64,000 nucleotides of DNA from Chalara sp. BL73 (GCA_918026815.1 CAKJVC010000142.1:558001-622000); one strand, 5' to 3'; positions 10,960 to 24,383 are shown, counted from the stretch's first letter. The notes: generated by a model from the letters alone, not told the origin. A program made the numbers and translations.

Positions 10960-13143
10960 ATGGCACACATCGGTATAACCAGATGGTTTGGACTTAGGCA
11001 TGTTAGGTCTTTCTCTAATCTGCTGAAAGGAAATATTACATCTCGTTTCTCCGACAGATATGCTTACACCCCACTAGATGAAAGCGCCAAAGAGATTAGA
11101 ATTGTGACTTTACTCCCTGGCGAGTCGACGTCTGTCGCCAATATCTATCTTGATACCGAAACATTGGACCCTGCCTCAAATCAGCATCCATCATATGAAG
11201 CCCTGTCCTATACATGGGGCTCATCAAAGAGCCCCAAGGAAGTTCTTATCAGAGACCGTCAAGAGCATCGAGAACCAAAAAATCTTCGTGTGACTCAAAA
11301 TCTAGCGGCTGCCTTGTTTCACCTCCGCCATGACCACGAATCTCGCCGTTTCTGGATCGACGCTATTTGTGTTGACCAACAGAACTTGCATGAGCGCAGC
11401 AGTCAGGTGCAGCGGATGGGTGATATCTACAAACTCGCGGACCGTGTCGTTGTGTGGCTCGGACCCGAAGAGAATGAGAGCTCAATTGCTATGGGACTTC
11501 TTGAAAATCTGGCCTCCTTGATAGAAGTCGATCTTCTTACGGGGTATATGGAACCCTCTGCTGTTGCCATTGACGAGCCAGAATGGGCGAATCTACGAGC
11601 ACCACTTCCCTGGACCAAGCAGGAGTGGAAGGCTGTGCTTAATTTCCTATTTCGATCCTGGTTCGAGAGGATATGGATTCAGCAAGAGATTCGTTTAGGT
11701 GATAAATCGAAATCAGTGGTCCAATGTGGATTTGAGCAGATGCAGTGGTCAGCGCTTCGTTCTACCATTGTATGCCTACATTGCAAACCTAAGCCCGACG
11801 ACCTCCTATCAGGTCAATTTGCAGATTATGAACTACGTGTCAAGTTAATCATGGAATTGGGAGATGAGGGTTTAAGTTCTAACTTTTTCCGACTTTTACA
11901 TTCAACAAAAGATTGCAAATGCTCTGATCCTCGTGATCGAGTTTATTCACTACTTAGCCTGTCCCCTTACTTTGATCAGAAACCAGTTCCAGACTATAAG
12001 AAATCTGTTTCGGAGGTCTATGAAGAAATGGTCCTGAAATATGAACGCAGCTTTTCTGATGTCAATATCCTGACGACATTCGAGATGCCCTACCAAAACT
12101 CGTGTGTAACTGTCTGTCGGAGAGGGATCTCAAGTCTAATGGGATATATTCCCATCCTCAAAAATTATAGGCCGCAATTCTCCATGCCGTCATGGGCAAG
12201 ATATTTACCATCAGCTGATATGCCAGAACTACTAAGGCATAGTTGGGCGGCCGCAAATTCATCATCTTGGGTCGAACATAATGAAGCAGGCGTTCTCAAG
12301 GTTGCAGGCGTCCATCTCCAGGAGACAATACAGATCACCGAGACTTTTTCTCCCATTTCTACAAAGTATCCTTTGAGGGAATTAGTTCCTCAATTATATG
12401 AACTCGCGAAGGAGTCAGATGTTCAGCATGGTGGATGCACCTTTATTGACATGTTTTGCCGCACTCTGGCCGCAAATGAATTCTCGGATTTATACTATCC
12501 CCCTGCGACTGTCCTACCAGATTTAGAAAATAGTAAAGTTCTGTTGTCGACTCTTCTTGGCTACTCTCACAATTGTCCGTTCGATGAAGAGACTTTGGAC
12601 AACTGCAGGAAAGGTTTTGGAGATATGATATGGACATATGCAAACAACCGGTCGTTCTTCTTCACTACGACTGGCAAGATTGGTCTTGCCCCTCGGTCAA
12701 CGAAGCCGGGGGATCAGATTGTTGTGTTCCTTGGGTGCCGATCTCCGATGCTACTCCGCCCAGTCTCGCGTGAGAAATTTCAGCTTGTTGGTGAAATATT
12801 CTTCAATGATGCTTGCTTCGGGCAGCCATTCCTTGGCCCTATCCCAGGGGGTCACGAGTACCGTAGCTGCATGCAATATGACGAAGCAGGAAATGCATTG
12901 GGTTGGGTACCATCAATTATAAACTGCAATACGTTGGAGCAGCTCCCGGATGATCCACGTCTCGGGCCTTTACCACCAGAATGGAAGTTAAGTATGGGGG
13001 GTTCTTCTTCTCAACCGCTCTTTCTGAAAGCCGATGAAATGACTGAGGAAGGTGATTTTTCATATACGTATAGTGACCCAAGGCTTACACCTGAGGCTTT
13101 GGAGAAAAGAGGTGTTGCGATCAGGTATTTTGAGCTTGTTTGA
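10960..13143 (+). CDS. HET-domain (heterokaryon incompatibility) protein
   Basis: HET-domain proteins trigger growth arrest or cell death when incompatible fungal strains fuse; many paralogues have no assigned role. A single uninterrupted frame encodes 727 residues. The HET signature runs from about residue 67, with YEALSYTWG, then RVTQNLAAAL, then FWIDAICVDQQN, then QRMGDIY and VVVWLG (to about residue 165). The C-terminal half shows no recognisable domain (no NACHT, WD or ankyrin repeats), as is common for stand-alone HET proteins. The frame starts at the first ATG, just after a pyrimidine-rich stretch. It stands alone, flanked by about 1 kb and 2 kb of non-coding DNA, which fits the dispersed accessory distribution of this family. 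Confidence 0.92.
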   Translation: MAHIGITRWFGLRHVRSFSNLLKGNITSRFSDRYAYTPLDESAKEIRIVTLLPGESTSVANIYLDTETLDPASNQHPSYEALSYTWGSSKSPKEVLIRDRQEHREPKNLRVTQNLAAALFHLRHDHESRRFWIDAICVDQQNLHERSSQVQRMGDIYKLADRVVVWLGPEENESSIAMGLLENLASLIEVDLLTGYMEPSAVAIDEPEWANLRAPLPWTKQEWKAVLNFLFRSWFERIWIQQEIRLGDKSKSVVQCGFEQMQWSALRSTIVCLHCKPKPDDLLSGQFADYELRVKLIMELGDEGLSSNFFRLLHSTKDCKCSDPRDRVYSLLSLSPYFDQKPVPDYKKSVSEVYEEMVLKYERSFSDVNILTTFEMPYQNSCVTVCRRGISSLMGYIPILKNYRPQFSMPSWARYLPSADMPELLRHSWAAANSSSWVEHNEAGVLKVAGVHLQETIQITETFSPISTKYPLRELVPQLYELAKESDVQHGGCTFIDMFCRTLAANEFSDLYYPPATVLPDLENSKVLLSTLLGYSHNCPFDEETLDNCRKGFGDMIWTYANNRSFFFTTTGKIGLAPRSTKPGDQIVVFLGCRSPMLLRPVSREKFQLVGEIFFNDACFGQPFLGPIPGGHEYRSCMQYDEAGNALGWVPSIINCNTLEQLPDDPRLGPLPPEWKLSMGGSSSQPLFLKADEMTEEGDFSYTYSDPRLTPEALEKRGVAIRYFELV

Positions 13144-15132
13144 GTCGCTGTCAATATTGCACTCGAAAACCAGCATGCAATAGATTTCATTACGAAGTAT
13201 CATCATCCTGAAGTTTGGTGATAGCTACTCAAAGGCAACTCTGCCGGTGTAAAGTTCGAGAACGGTCACGTACCTGCTGAGAATCGACATATGTTCAAAT
13301 ATACGTTAGTGGCATCCGTTCAGCAGAGTGCCAAAAGGCGATGCTTTCTCCACATGCAGGCCGGGCGAGCTATACAGATAGAGACGAATGCTACTGGCAA
13401 CCAAATTGGGGTGGTTTTTACAATCTTATGTGTTATCCTAGAGCGATTTGCAATTTGGTGCCTTATTGTTGGTGTGACTAGGTTGGCAAGACTATAAGCT
13501 CGGCACACATCAACCGAAAGGCCCTTTCAGCCTACAGAACAAGGCGGTGCACTGGAGACCACAATGATGTACCGGATGATGTTCACGAAGATATGTATGC
13601 CGAAGAACGGCAAGATGTGGAACGACGGCAGAATCGTATGCTCATTCTACGATCAAACTCCCACTTCTAAACGTCACTAAGGTTATCTCGTCTCGAGCCT
13701 CAACTTTCTTAACATAAACGGCTTCATCTATGCCCTAGCCCGCTCAAGACTACAGCGAGTGGCAGTGGTCCGTTTAATGCATGTATCATCCGTTTGACCA
13801 AAGATTACGCTTTTTGACTAACACTATAATATTGGTTAGTTCTACACCTCTGGAAAAATGTATGAGTGATATAATTGTATCGTCGTCTAAGGAAAGAAGC
13901 AGAATTGCAGAAGGTAAAAAGGAGGAGCAGAATAGTAGTTGCATTTACACCGTTGGACATCAGAGCTTTCAACCAATTAATATCGTTACTGCTAATTTTT
14001 TTTTAGACACGAGAAACCCCTAAAGAACAGCTTCAATATTGTTTTTTAGGCATTGATGTTGACATGTTTCATTCAGAATCTGTAGCCTAGTTAGTCCAAT
14101 TGAGGTCACCAATACGATAAACGAAATGTTTACATGGGCCTGTTGACTGAATTGTGAATTGAACGGACCAGCGGGGCCCACAGGTAGCCGTAACAAGTTC
14201 CAAAAAGATCGACAGGAGGCAAATCAATGACCATTAGTTGAAGCCCTGGACGGAATGTTCAATCCAATGTAGACAGGAGATCCGGATTAACAGGGATCCG
14301 CCGGGTCTACAGCACATCTGCCAGATCAGGACCCCTAAAAATCTGGAGAACGTTGGAGCGCATAAAACGAGACAAAATTGTACTGCAGAATGGCAGCCCA
14401 GCACACTTCTGCATATCCGACCCCAAGTTAACAATGCCAATGTACTTAAATACGCGACCAACATGCCAAGACAATAACCCAGATTTGGATGCTAAGACAA
14501 ACACATCCTGACGGTATTGAACGCGTGTAACACCCACCTTGGCACTGCCTGGTCTGGAACTCTCTTTGTGCTCAACGACGAAGTCGCCGAGCCTCCGAAG
14601 CTGCTTTTTCTTATTCGTCTTCTTCTTCGTTTTTCTTTTTTTCTCATTCAATTGTATTGCGTCTCTGGAATTCACCGTCACGCCTGCATCTCCTTGCCAC
14701 CGTTCAGACTCCCGCGCTAGAAAAAGCATTGACAGTCCGGCAGAAGACGAGCAGACAATCATATATACGGTGGCCTAGGCATTCTGCTACTATTTCTTCC
14801 AGGGTCCCGTCTTCTCGTTGCATTCTACCTGTTTGGGATTTCTGCCAATAGAATTGCTTTGCATAAGCCTTTGCCTTCGACATTCAACTTGGCTTGCCTG
14901 CCAACTTTCTTTACTCGGAAAATTCTCAGCTTGTGACTGACTGGCACCACGCTCGTTGACTCTCCTGTCTTCTTGTCTTTCATTCATTCATTTCTCTCTT
15001 ACTCAATTCATGTATGTCAATTGGAAAAGAAACACCTTTTCGTGAATTACTAAGTTTACAAAGCTAATCATATTGCCGTTGTAGTAGGTAGGCAGCGCAT
15101 TACGTGCTTTTTTTATATATCCTCAATCCGAC
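13144..15132. other. Non-coding region between HET and MOSC genes
   Basis: I see no supported gene. Short frames occur (for example around 13510-13670 and 14517-14780), but none has a family signature or a splice pattern. The 14600-15000 part is C/T-rich and probably belongs to the promoter or leader of the MOSC gene. Confidence 0.45.
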
Positions 15133-16553
15133 ATGGCAGCCCTGCTACATCCGTACCTCGAACTTCTCGAAACAGCATTTGAGGAATACTCAGGTCAATT
15201 GATGGATTATGCTCACTCAATTCCAACCTCGACCTATGTGGTGACGGTGCTGGCTGTATGCATTCCACCAATCATTGCGCTCGTTTTTTATGAACGCGAG
15301 CAAGCCAGGCTCTGCGCAGAGCAACCCAGAGGCTGCCGAAAGCTAGGAATGAATATCGAGAGCAATCTGTCAAACGAATTCGATAAAAAATTCTCCGAAG
15401 GCCGTCCTCCCAGCACCGAAGAGACATCAGCAGAATGGTGGCGCTTGAAAAGCCTATGGATCTACCCAGTCAAGAGTTGCAAGGGTGTCGAGTTGAATAG
15501 GGCAACTTTGGTTGCTACCGGTATGGAATACGACCGGCAATTCACATTTGCTCAACTCAAGAGCCCGGCTCCAGTAGACGCAAATACTCCGGGACAGGAG
15601 AAAGCAGCGCACAAATGGGAGTTCATTACGCAACGGCAATTTCCTCTGCTGGCGAGAGTCAGAACGGAAGTCTGGGTGCCGGATCAGAGTGTTGACAGCT
15701 ATGCACCGCACCTTGACGATGTTGAGAGTGGCGGAGTCATCATACTTAGCTTTCCGCACCAGCAGCCTGGCTGGAAGGGAAAGCTTGCGCAGTGGGGTGC
15801 TGCTGTAAAAGGCACCATCCCGGAGAAGCAGTTTCGGATTCCGTTCGACCCGTCTCCAGCGCAGATTGACAAGGCAGGTTACACAACAGAGAAAATGACA
15901 ATCTGGAAGGATACAATCAATGCTCTGAATTTGGAGATAGAAATACCAGAAGAGCTTAGATACTTTCTTGGCATGAGTAACAAGCTGGGCTTGTTCAGAA
16001 TCAACAACGCGGAGCTTCGGGAAGTTCACAGGAATGCACCGACTAGGGATACACTTGGGTATCAGCCCGTCACAGGCTTCCAAGATGCTGTAATTATACA
16101 GCCTTCTCTCTATTCTATCTTTGCTAATACACACAGTATCCAATTCATCTTGTCAACCTTGCTAGTATTCGTGACCTTGAGCGCCAAATGCCTAAAGTCA
16201 AGGGCGCGCCTCGTCTATCGGCTACACGCTTTCGTGCTAACCTGATCATCACAGGTCCAGATGCCTACCTTGAAGATACATGGCGCCGCATCAAGATCGG
16301 GTTCTACGAGTACGATGTTTCGTGCCGAACCTCCCGATGCAAGTTGCCCAACGTAGACCAACTCACCGGCGAAAGGCATCCTTCGGAGCCGGACCGCACG
16401 CTGAGGGCTACACGGGCAGTTGATGCAGGCGCTGGTCCTAACACTGGCTGTTTGGGAATGCAGATGGTACCTATCTCCAGGGAAAGCGCTCTTCGTGTTG
16501 GCGATGAGATTACTGTTCTAGAGGTCGGCGATCATGAAATCATCAAGCGATAG
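15133..16553 (+). CDS. MOSC domain-containing protein, mARC-like, membrane anchored
   Basis: Members of the MOSC/mARC group bind a sulfurated molybdenum cofactor and reduce N-hydroxylated compounds, usually at the outer mitochondrial or ER membrane; that function is inferred from family only. Two exons, 15133-16089 and 16137-16553, encode 457 residues; the 47-nt intron with GCTAAT branch joins in phase 0 and restores YPIHLVNLASIRDLE. A single hydrophobic segment lies at about residues 36-53. The MOSC N-terminal beta-barrel begins at LKSLWIYPVKSCKG (about 110), and the MOSC domain proper covers the last 160 residues, including FRANLIITG, the RCKLPNVD segment with its conserved cysteine, and NTGCLGM. 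The cofactor-binding assignment rests on these motifs and was not checked by structure. Confidence 0.9.
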
Positions 16554-19500
16554 TCACAGAGGAACATGGCGTTGTTTAAATTGTTTTCATTGGAGCGAGC
16601 AAAGTCATGATGACTTCTGTGAATGAGGATACCCCCATACAAAGTTTATAGAATTAGAAGCAATGTTCTTATATGATGCTTTCTGAAATAGAATTGAAGA
16701 TAATACATATTTTGCAATACCTTTTGAAGGGACTGAGCGCGGCAGGATGCCGTCTGTAATGCGATCCTTCCCCGAAGTCCATTGTGATTCGTGGCGTTCG
16801 CGCAATTGCATAATCAGGCGCAGAGCCCAAACTCGATAATACATCTTTTGCTATTGCCTTTGGGAAGTAGCTTTGAACGCCAAATATTACGTCTCTTGCC
16901 CGGTCGGGGGACGACATGTTCAATCTGCTTCATTTTATGCACCGCCTGAAGCTAGGTAATTTGTCTTTCTTGCGTCGAGGGAAGACGGGCTGCAGGGCGG
17001 ATTAGCTGATCTCTTAACCAGAAGGGATTTCTCGTAGATCGTGCGGGCGAGATTTTGTATGGCATTTGCTTCGGGAGCGATGCTTGACAGGCGGGTTTTC
17101 CAAGATAAAAAGGTACGGCCACGGAGCACGTAGGAGGCATAAATTATCTTCGGCCACGCTGTTCAAATCTGATCAGATATTTTCGGGGAGAGGCCTCTTC
17201 AGCGCTACTTGGAGAACTCAACATCTGGTCTCTGAGCACGTCGCTCATGCTATTTGAATCTGCTCGGGTGCATCTGCATGTCTGACAGGGTTTCCTCTCC
17301 GGGTGGAATTATATCTCCTCGGACGAGACAATTCTATGTATCTTTCAGACTCCTTATTCATCCCGAGTCCTTGCAGTTCGGCATATTCGAGCATTTTGCG
17401 TATTTTGTGGTTGTCCATAAAGTTCAAGTGGAAAGTCGTAGGGCCTGCCGCTGTGAAGAATTGCCGATAGAAGGGAGATGTTCCCCATCGCTGATAGTCG
17501 TACGGCAACACTTTGCTCAATTATGTGTGATGTTCACATCTGGTCTTTCTATTGCCCATATACCGCAAGTGATCTGACCAGGTACCAGTGGGTCTAGCCT
17601 ATGACGACTTCTTTGGGAAGGTGTGTGAAGACTTGGTATGCTGCAGGTAAATCTCTTTTCAAATGCGACTGTTTGAATATCCATGTTTGTGAAGTTTTCT
17701 GAAAGCTTACGTGTTCCTTCTCTATATGCATTGCTGGAATGGTTGCTAATACTGTGGGTTTTATTGATACTCGGCAGACAATAGCAGTCGATTGGAGAGC
17801 AAAAAATATGGCAATATCTGTTAGTTCCTGTGCTGCTTCGTTGGTGAGATGACTTCAGGCTTTCTCAATGTCGTATATTATTGCCCGCAATTGCGCCGCT
17901 GACAATATACAGAAGATCCTTTAACTGAGCACTTCCCTTCAGCGAGAAAGTGTAGTACAATTGATGCGGCCCCACTCTTGTCTCTTGTGTTGCAGGATTG
18001 CATGGCCCGTGTCTTCCTTTGGTAGATGATATCAATTGACGTAAACACAATACAGCCTCGTATGCCGATACAATTCATCTCTGAAAGCTTGTTGCGTGGT
18101 ACATCGTGCAAGATGTACCTCCGGATGCAGCATTTAACCACTGGAAGAAGTCAGCAATCCTCATTTCATGTATCTTCGCAAGGATCCACGAACACAACGT
18201 ATCAACAATCCAATGACGTTATCAGCTTCATCCCGACCCAACCATTACTGTCTTTAGCTGCATATTCACATGGAGTCCCCCTTATTGATGTTGTTGTAAG
18301 GTTGGGTAGTATGCTGAATATGAGCTATTGGGAAATGCAGGTGGTTGGGAGGAAGGCTCATTATGTTGTTTCAAGTTTTTGCATCCAAGTCGTGTATCTA
18401 TCTTCACACGATATATGAGGCATGGTTAGGAGGATTTGAGAAGATCTTCGGCGCCTGTCAGGTACAGACGGCAGAGCCTCTCAAAATCTCCTTGCATGGA
18501 GTGAGCTCCTCCTACAGACAAACGCAAAACTGGGTGAGCCGGGGGAAGGCAGGGTCCCCGCACACTTTAACGGAGAATTTCTTATTCGAGACACCGCATT
18601 TTTTAAGTTATAGCCTCTTCAAATTCCTGCAGATGAAGTAAAGAGATTTCTTTGCCTATGCTTTCAAGGATCAAGGGAGGTGTGAATGCGTGCAGTGCAG
18701 TTCGCTCTTGCAGGCACGTTATCAACCTCATTTATTGCAATAAGTGCCACCTCATGGCTCTGGCACGTTTTCCAAGTGGTTTTGTATAGAATTGTACAGT
18801 AGTTCATTCATGAAGCACCGCGCCTGCTTATGGCGTGAACTCACGGGGACCGGGTAGATCATCTACAAGAAATCCGGACTCTTGGTGCTCACAGGTGCAG
18901 ATAATGTTTGCGAGTGGGGGGAAGGCAAGGTTGTATACATCTTTGAGTTTGCACTACGCACAGGTTGAGACATCGATTATGGTATGTGATGCAATTCGTT
19001 GTAATTCGTTGTCCTATAAACTAAGGAACAAGCGGCTTCTGGTACCGGTATTCAAAGCGCCTGCTCCCGGCACATGGTTCTGCTCAAGCTCATGCACAAT
19101 CAGATATCTTCCTACTACAAGGATCTACCTAGGTGGAAAAGTGTTATAACACCATCCGTGAAATATTATCACCTTGAGCAAGATGAGCTAGCGCGTTCTT
19201 GCATATTTGGCTAATAGTTCTGTCCTGAAAATTAGGGTTGGGCGGGAATCGTCGGGCTTTTATCCAAATCATATTTTGACTGGCTTATATATAAAGGCAC
19301 TTAGTCCTGTCAACAGCGGGAAAGGCAATTAAGGCGGTTTCTCGACTTCAGGGGTGCCTGCTAGAACAAAAATCTGCAAAGTAACATAAGCATTCACTTT
19401 ACTGGAAGACTGGAGATGCGGATTGAGACTCTTCGAATAGCAGCTAGCTTTATGAGGAGAATCACATCTCACATGCCCACCAAAAGCCACACATGTTGGA

Positions 19501-21210
19501 GCTCTCCAACGCAGTAAGCATTTTACGGCACAGTCTTGACGTGGTCAGATCCCAGTCTGCTCCAGACATTCGACTTGTCCTTTGATGGGCTCGCAAATTT
19601 CTACTTCTTTAGAAGGAATAGAATGGCGACCTATAAGCGTGCTAATATTGATCTTACTAATATACTTTTGAAGAAACTTCTCCGATAGTAGGAAGCTGAT
19701 AAGGACACCATAGACTTTGAGATCAGAACCCGCTTGGCCCAAGCTTTCCAAAATGACAGAGCGAGGAATGCAAACCCACCAGAAAGGTCCCACCAACCGG
19801 CTTGAGCCTATATTCCATGTTTTAAGGTCTAAGGCGCTGATCTAGGCTTATTTCGGCGTCGACCTACAGTGCAGCCATACCTGATAGGTAAGTATCCTTT
19901 TTTCTGGGCCGCTGTGAGCATGCAGCCTGCAGCGCCGGAAATGCAACAAAGGACACAAAACCAGAGGCCAGGTATGACGGAGTCTTTTGAGCCTATCGCT
20001 CCTTTATGAAAAAGCCATTCTCACGATTTTGTGTGGTCTTCATTTCCTTGCCAAAAAAAAAGGCTCTTACGATGGTTGAGCATTGACATGGCTTGGGTCT
20101 TGGCCTTGAGAAAATCTTGAACAAATCCGCTTGTCTGCTGTAGCACAATTCAAGGAGAGGCGTTCCAGAAGGAAGTTGAGGTGCTGAAGGTTTGAATTAT
20201 ACTGGGGTAGATCCTCCTCCGATCCCCTTCCACTATCCACGACCCACAATCACTCTTTTCCAACCAAGAATTTGACAACCCTACTGTACAATAGACAACG
20301 CCCCTGTCTCCACTCTGGTTTCTAGTTACACCATTAATATTAACCATCTTTTTTGTCATTGACGACCATCCTCTCTCCCACCAACATCCAGCACTGTACA
20401 GATCTGGCTGCCCAACACCATTTCGGACCTTCCCGCCCTCCGAATTTGTCGCTGCCTATATCGCGCTGCCTCTTATAGTTCCTGGCGGCATTGCTACATC
20501 CCACGGGGCCAGATCCCCTTCCAGTACAGCATCAGCAACTGGGCACCAAGTGGCGCGGGTCTAAATTTTGCTAGTGAGAGTTGTGAAAGGGCTGTCGGCG
20601 GTTGATATTGGGATGAAGCTCCAGGAAATCCCCTCGAGAATCCGTTAATGCGCAGATGCCCTCGATTCCCTCTCCCGGCGCTTCAGATATTACCTCCTAA
20701 TGTCCCAATCGAGAATCATACAGTGCTCAGGAAATCTCCCCTGTTTCGATTAACGCCTTGTACTCGGTCAGTTCCTATGCTTTCGAATGGTACCACTATT
20801 ATCTCAGAATTCCAACGGTTTCATGGTTCTCTTTATCGATTTTACGGTCTTGGCTATAATCACCAGCTATCCTTGGATTCATGCGGGCTAAAAACCATCG
20901 CCTTCCTTAGTACAAATTCCCCTCATCAATATTATTTCGAGTAAAGTACCGCCGTGCCCGGAGCCGTACCCCTTGCAACAGCGTTCAAATCAGACGGCAC
21001 TTAGCAGGCTACCTTATCACTACACACTCCACGCATTCGGATTGTAAGGTTTGATCAGATCTGTAAGGCTAGCACACTGCCTAGGGCTTCCTGATTTTGG
21101 TTAGTGCCAATCGATTTTCACTACAAATCCTCTTGCTCCACATAGAGATCAGCTTCCATTGAAACATCACGTTGCTGGTTGTGCCGGCCCGTGTGGACCT
21201 CCGGAACAGC
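16554..21210. other. Gene-poor 4.6-kb region
   Basis: No gene is recognised. The best protein-like stretch is a minus-strand frame at 17245-17520 (91 codons, containing YDYQRWGTSPFYRQFF), bounded by stops, without homology that I recognise; it could be a relic or chance. Other frames (18026-18418, 18345-18641, 20648-20944) look random. The final kilobase is rich in C and T and likely includes the promoter and leader of the Zn2Cys6 gene that follows. Confidence 0.45.
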
Positions 21211-23774
21211 ATGACTGATTACAATATTCACCCAAGTCGTCAACCTGTATCCTATGGTGGTGAACACGTAGTATATCAAGGCGTGCCTGAACCCGTACCT
21301 CTTCAGCTGAGCTCCGCACGTTCATACTCTGAACTTAATTATCTGTTTGGGGCTCAAGATCAAACAATGCTTGCGCCAACTACAGGCCGCAATCGAAGGA
21401 GGTCAGATAGAGGCTCAGATCATACGAAGCATCGCCGTACCAGATCTGGATGCTATACGTGTAGAAGTAGGCGAGTTAAAGTAACGAGATCTACCCCATC
21501 TCTAGAACTATCACTTACTTTCATAGTGTGACGAGGTTCATCCTATCTGCGAGCGTATGGCTTCTGCTCGGTAATACTTATGACGGAGTGCTAATTTTTA
21601 TTTAGGGTGTAAGAAAGGTGGTCGAGAGTGTGTCTACCCGGACCCTTCAACATCTTCGAAGTCTTCGGCCAATAAATCCACGCGAAGCAACCAGAGCACA
21701 GGTCCTGAACGGCCTGGATCGTCTTCCGATGAAGAAGACGATGAAGTTGCCGAGCTTTCACAGCTTGAGTCAATACCGAATGGCGACGAAACCGGGTATG
21801 AATCTATCCAGTCTGCGAATAGGTTGCAATATGCTGGCCAGCAAGCTATTAATGACGAGCAAGTGAGGGACAGGCGGGGTTCCGAGACACCATCACTAGT
21901 ATACGACAAAGGCTCTTCTCCGACTCCCTCTACTGAAGGCTCTATTGGGTACTCACCATACCAAAGTATTGGATCGCAAATGAGAAAGCAAAGCTTCTCG
22001 TTCGAAAATCTCAAATCTAATTGGTCACATCTCCCTCAGGACCTACAATTTTACCTACAATATTTTAACGAGCATCTAACCTATCTGCACTACTCTATAA
22101 AATGCGACCCTGCGAACGTCTTGAAAACTCAATTCATTGAGGCTGCACTCCAAAACGAGGCTCTCTTATATGCCATTGTAGGATTTTCCGCCTTTCAGTA
22201 TACACTGCACAAGCCGAATGGCAGAGTGCAGGACTTTCTGCAATATTACAACAAAGCTGTATCTCTTCTTCTACGATCATTAAAACGGGGCGAACGGCAC
22301 AATAATGCGACCATCCTCGCAATTCTACAACTGGCAACTATTGAGGTGTGAAGGATCTCACTTGATGTCTCCAATTGCTAACAATCCCAGGAATTCCTCG
22401 GAGACTGGATTAATCTGCTTGGCCATCAAAAGGCGGCATACCGGATACTAACCGAGTTATATACACCACAAACGGTGATGCAAAGCTCAATGTCACGAAT
22501 TATCTTGGCCTGGTATATGCGTTTTGATGTCTTTGCGGGATTGATGGGTGGCTTCGAAATGGTCTTATCACGGGAGTGGTTTGTATCCTCTGAACAATAC
22601 CTACAAGAACAAGTGGCGAACAATCCTATGGATCTAAATTGGAAAATTGAACTCTCATTCGCCAATATTCGTCGCATTGCCATGGATATGTCGACAGTTT
22701 TCGCAAAAATTGGTAAAGGTGAAATCACAATTGACCAATTTGTCGAAGAAAACAAGGCTGTTGGACGCATGATTAAAGCGTGGAAGGATGAGATGGATCC
22801 GGCTTTACAAGATGAACGATTCCTTGTCATCGATTATCCTACCCGCCGCCCACTTGATCCAGACGACATAGTAGACCCATATATTCCGAGGACTATATAT
22901 CGTGGACCTCTCTGGCTAATGAATATTGCTCATATTGACTGGTATGCGATTGACTTGATGCACAAATATCAGACAGCTCTTACACTGAAAGCTCAGCCCA
23001 CTGCAGAACTAGCGCTCCAAGCTTATGCTAGCTGTCAGTTGTTTGAAACCATTGAATTCTTCTCCGAAAGTCCTCCAGGTACGATATTGGCATTACAAGC
23101 AAGTCTCGGAATTGCATGTCTTTTTCTGCCTAGGGACCAGACACACGCTATGTGGGGTCGGCGAAAGTTGGCTGCTATCGAGTCTCAGGGGTGAGCAAAA
23201 TGGAAAAAGGAGTAGGCGCAGAAGCTTTGCTAACAAATTAAGCAGATATATATATCCTTATACTTTTAGAACGAAGATGTCAGATCTATTTCGCGACCGT
23301 TCCTGCATGCATTGGTGGCTACCCAATGATGAAGGCTATCCGCCAATAATACGGTCCATCCGAAAGTTTGTAGAAGAACGCACAGCTCCCGCTGTGGGTG
23401 TTGCCGGGAAGGATTTGAGGGACATGAAAGCAATTTTTTCATCTCTGAAGCTCGACGATGGGAAAGCCGTGTTACCGCAGACTTTAGCGAAAGGGAAAGA
23501 CCGAGAATCAGGCGTGACCGTGGTGGGTGAACAAGAACATTGGATGGCTGCACCCGTGGACTAGGACCAGATAGAGGACTTCCGTGGAAGTGGCTATTAT
23601 TCAATGGATTATGATCGAACTCATGCCGCCCACCTGCTCTGGTTCACAACCTCAAAACCAGGGTTAGAAGCATGTTTGCATCATATGTACCGAGAGTTGT
23701 GTGACCTATGGGCGTGGGCTTGTGCTCAGGACCAGACGCCATTTCCAAACAACATGGCTTGGAGGGCTACATAG
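21211..23774 (+). CDS. Zn(II)2Cys6 transcription factor with Fungal_trans_2 (DUF3468) domain
   Basis: Predicted nuclear regulator; target genes unknown. Six exons are proposed: 21211-21480, 21527-21554, 21606-22345, 22391-23190, 23246-23522 and 23571-23774, giving 772 residues. The first two introns interrupt the zinc cluster, and the joins restore six cysteines at residues 81, 84, 91, 98, 101 and 108 with spacing 2-6-6-2-6. An acidic serine-rich linker follows, then the Fungal_trans_2 domain (NEALLYAIVGFSAFQ, then GDWINLLGHQ). The last intron is inferred. Without it the frame stops at TAG 23562-23564, yet the same frame continues for 69 codons to a second stop at 23772 with family-typical sequence (GSGYYSMDYD, TSKPGLEACL, NNMAWRA). 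A 48-nt GTGGGT...CAG intron (23523-23570) would remove that stop in frame. Otherwise the gene ends at 23564 with 718 residues. Confidence 0.9.
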
Positions 23775-24383
23775 GGGTCGCCATTCTTGTGATAACGACA
23801 ATCAATGACTATGACCACTGGCATCCAACTGCATCAGCACGATTTGTGGGTGCTGCATTGAAGGCACATGTGATAAGATGCCATTGCTAGGATTAGTGGA
23901 GAAGTGCAAATCTAGCCACCATCACGATGCGTGACTATTTGGAGCACCCTTAAGGCCTTTCTGCTTCACGAGTAATCTAGTGATTCTGAGAACAAGATCT
24001 TCCTCCAGCTCTGATAAGACTTGATTGGAGCGTAACACAACTGATAGAGATAGTATTGATCAGGTAGGCGAATTCATCTGATAAAGATGGGTTTCTATAG
24101 AACAAGAAATGAGAAAAATTCAAATGCCAGTGTTGCCTTAGAATCTACTTTTGTGAACTGTTGCCCCGGCTTTTCTGCTTTGATGTAAGGCTGGCCGAAC
24201 TGGTCTCTTTGCATGGCCGTAGTCCTAATTAGGAATACTTCGACGTCAAGCTCTGGAAGCCCTGTAGCTTTGCACGCAATCAAGACCTAAGCTACCAGCA
24301 ACGCCATACAGTACGCAACCTACGATTCTTGACACATTACTAGACGGCTAAAGACTTAGCAATTACAAATAAATAATACGACC
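23775..24383. other. Intergenic region upstream of NOT2
   Basis: No gene seen. A single ATCTGATAA GATA-type site occurs at 24076-24084. The remaining sequence presumably includes the NOT2 promoter. Confidence 0.5.
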
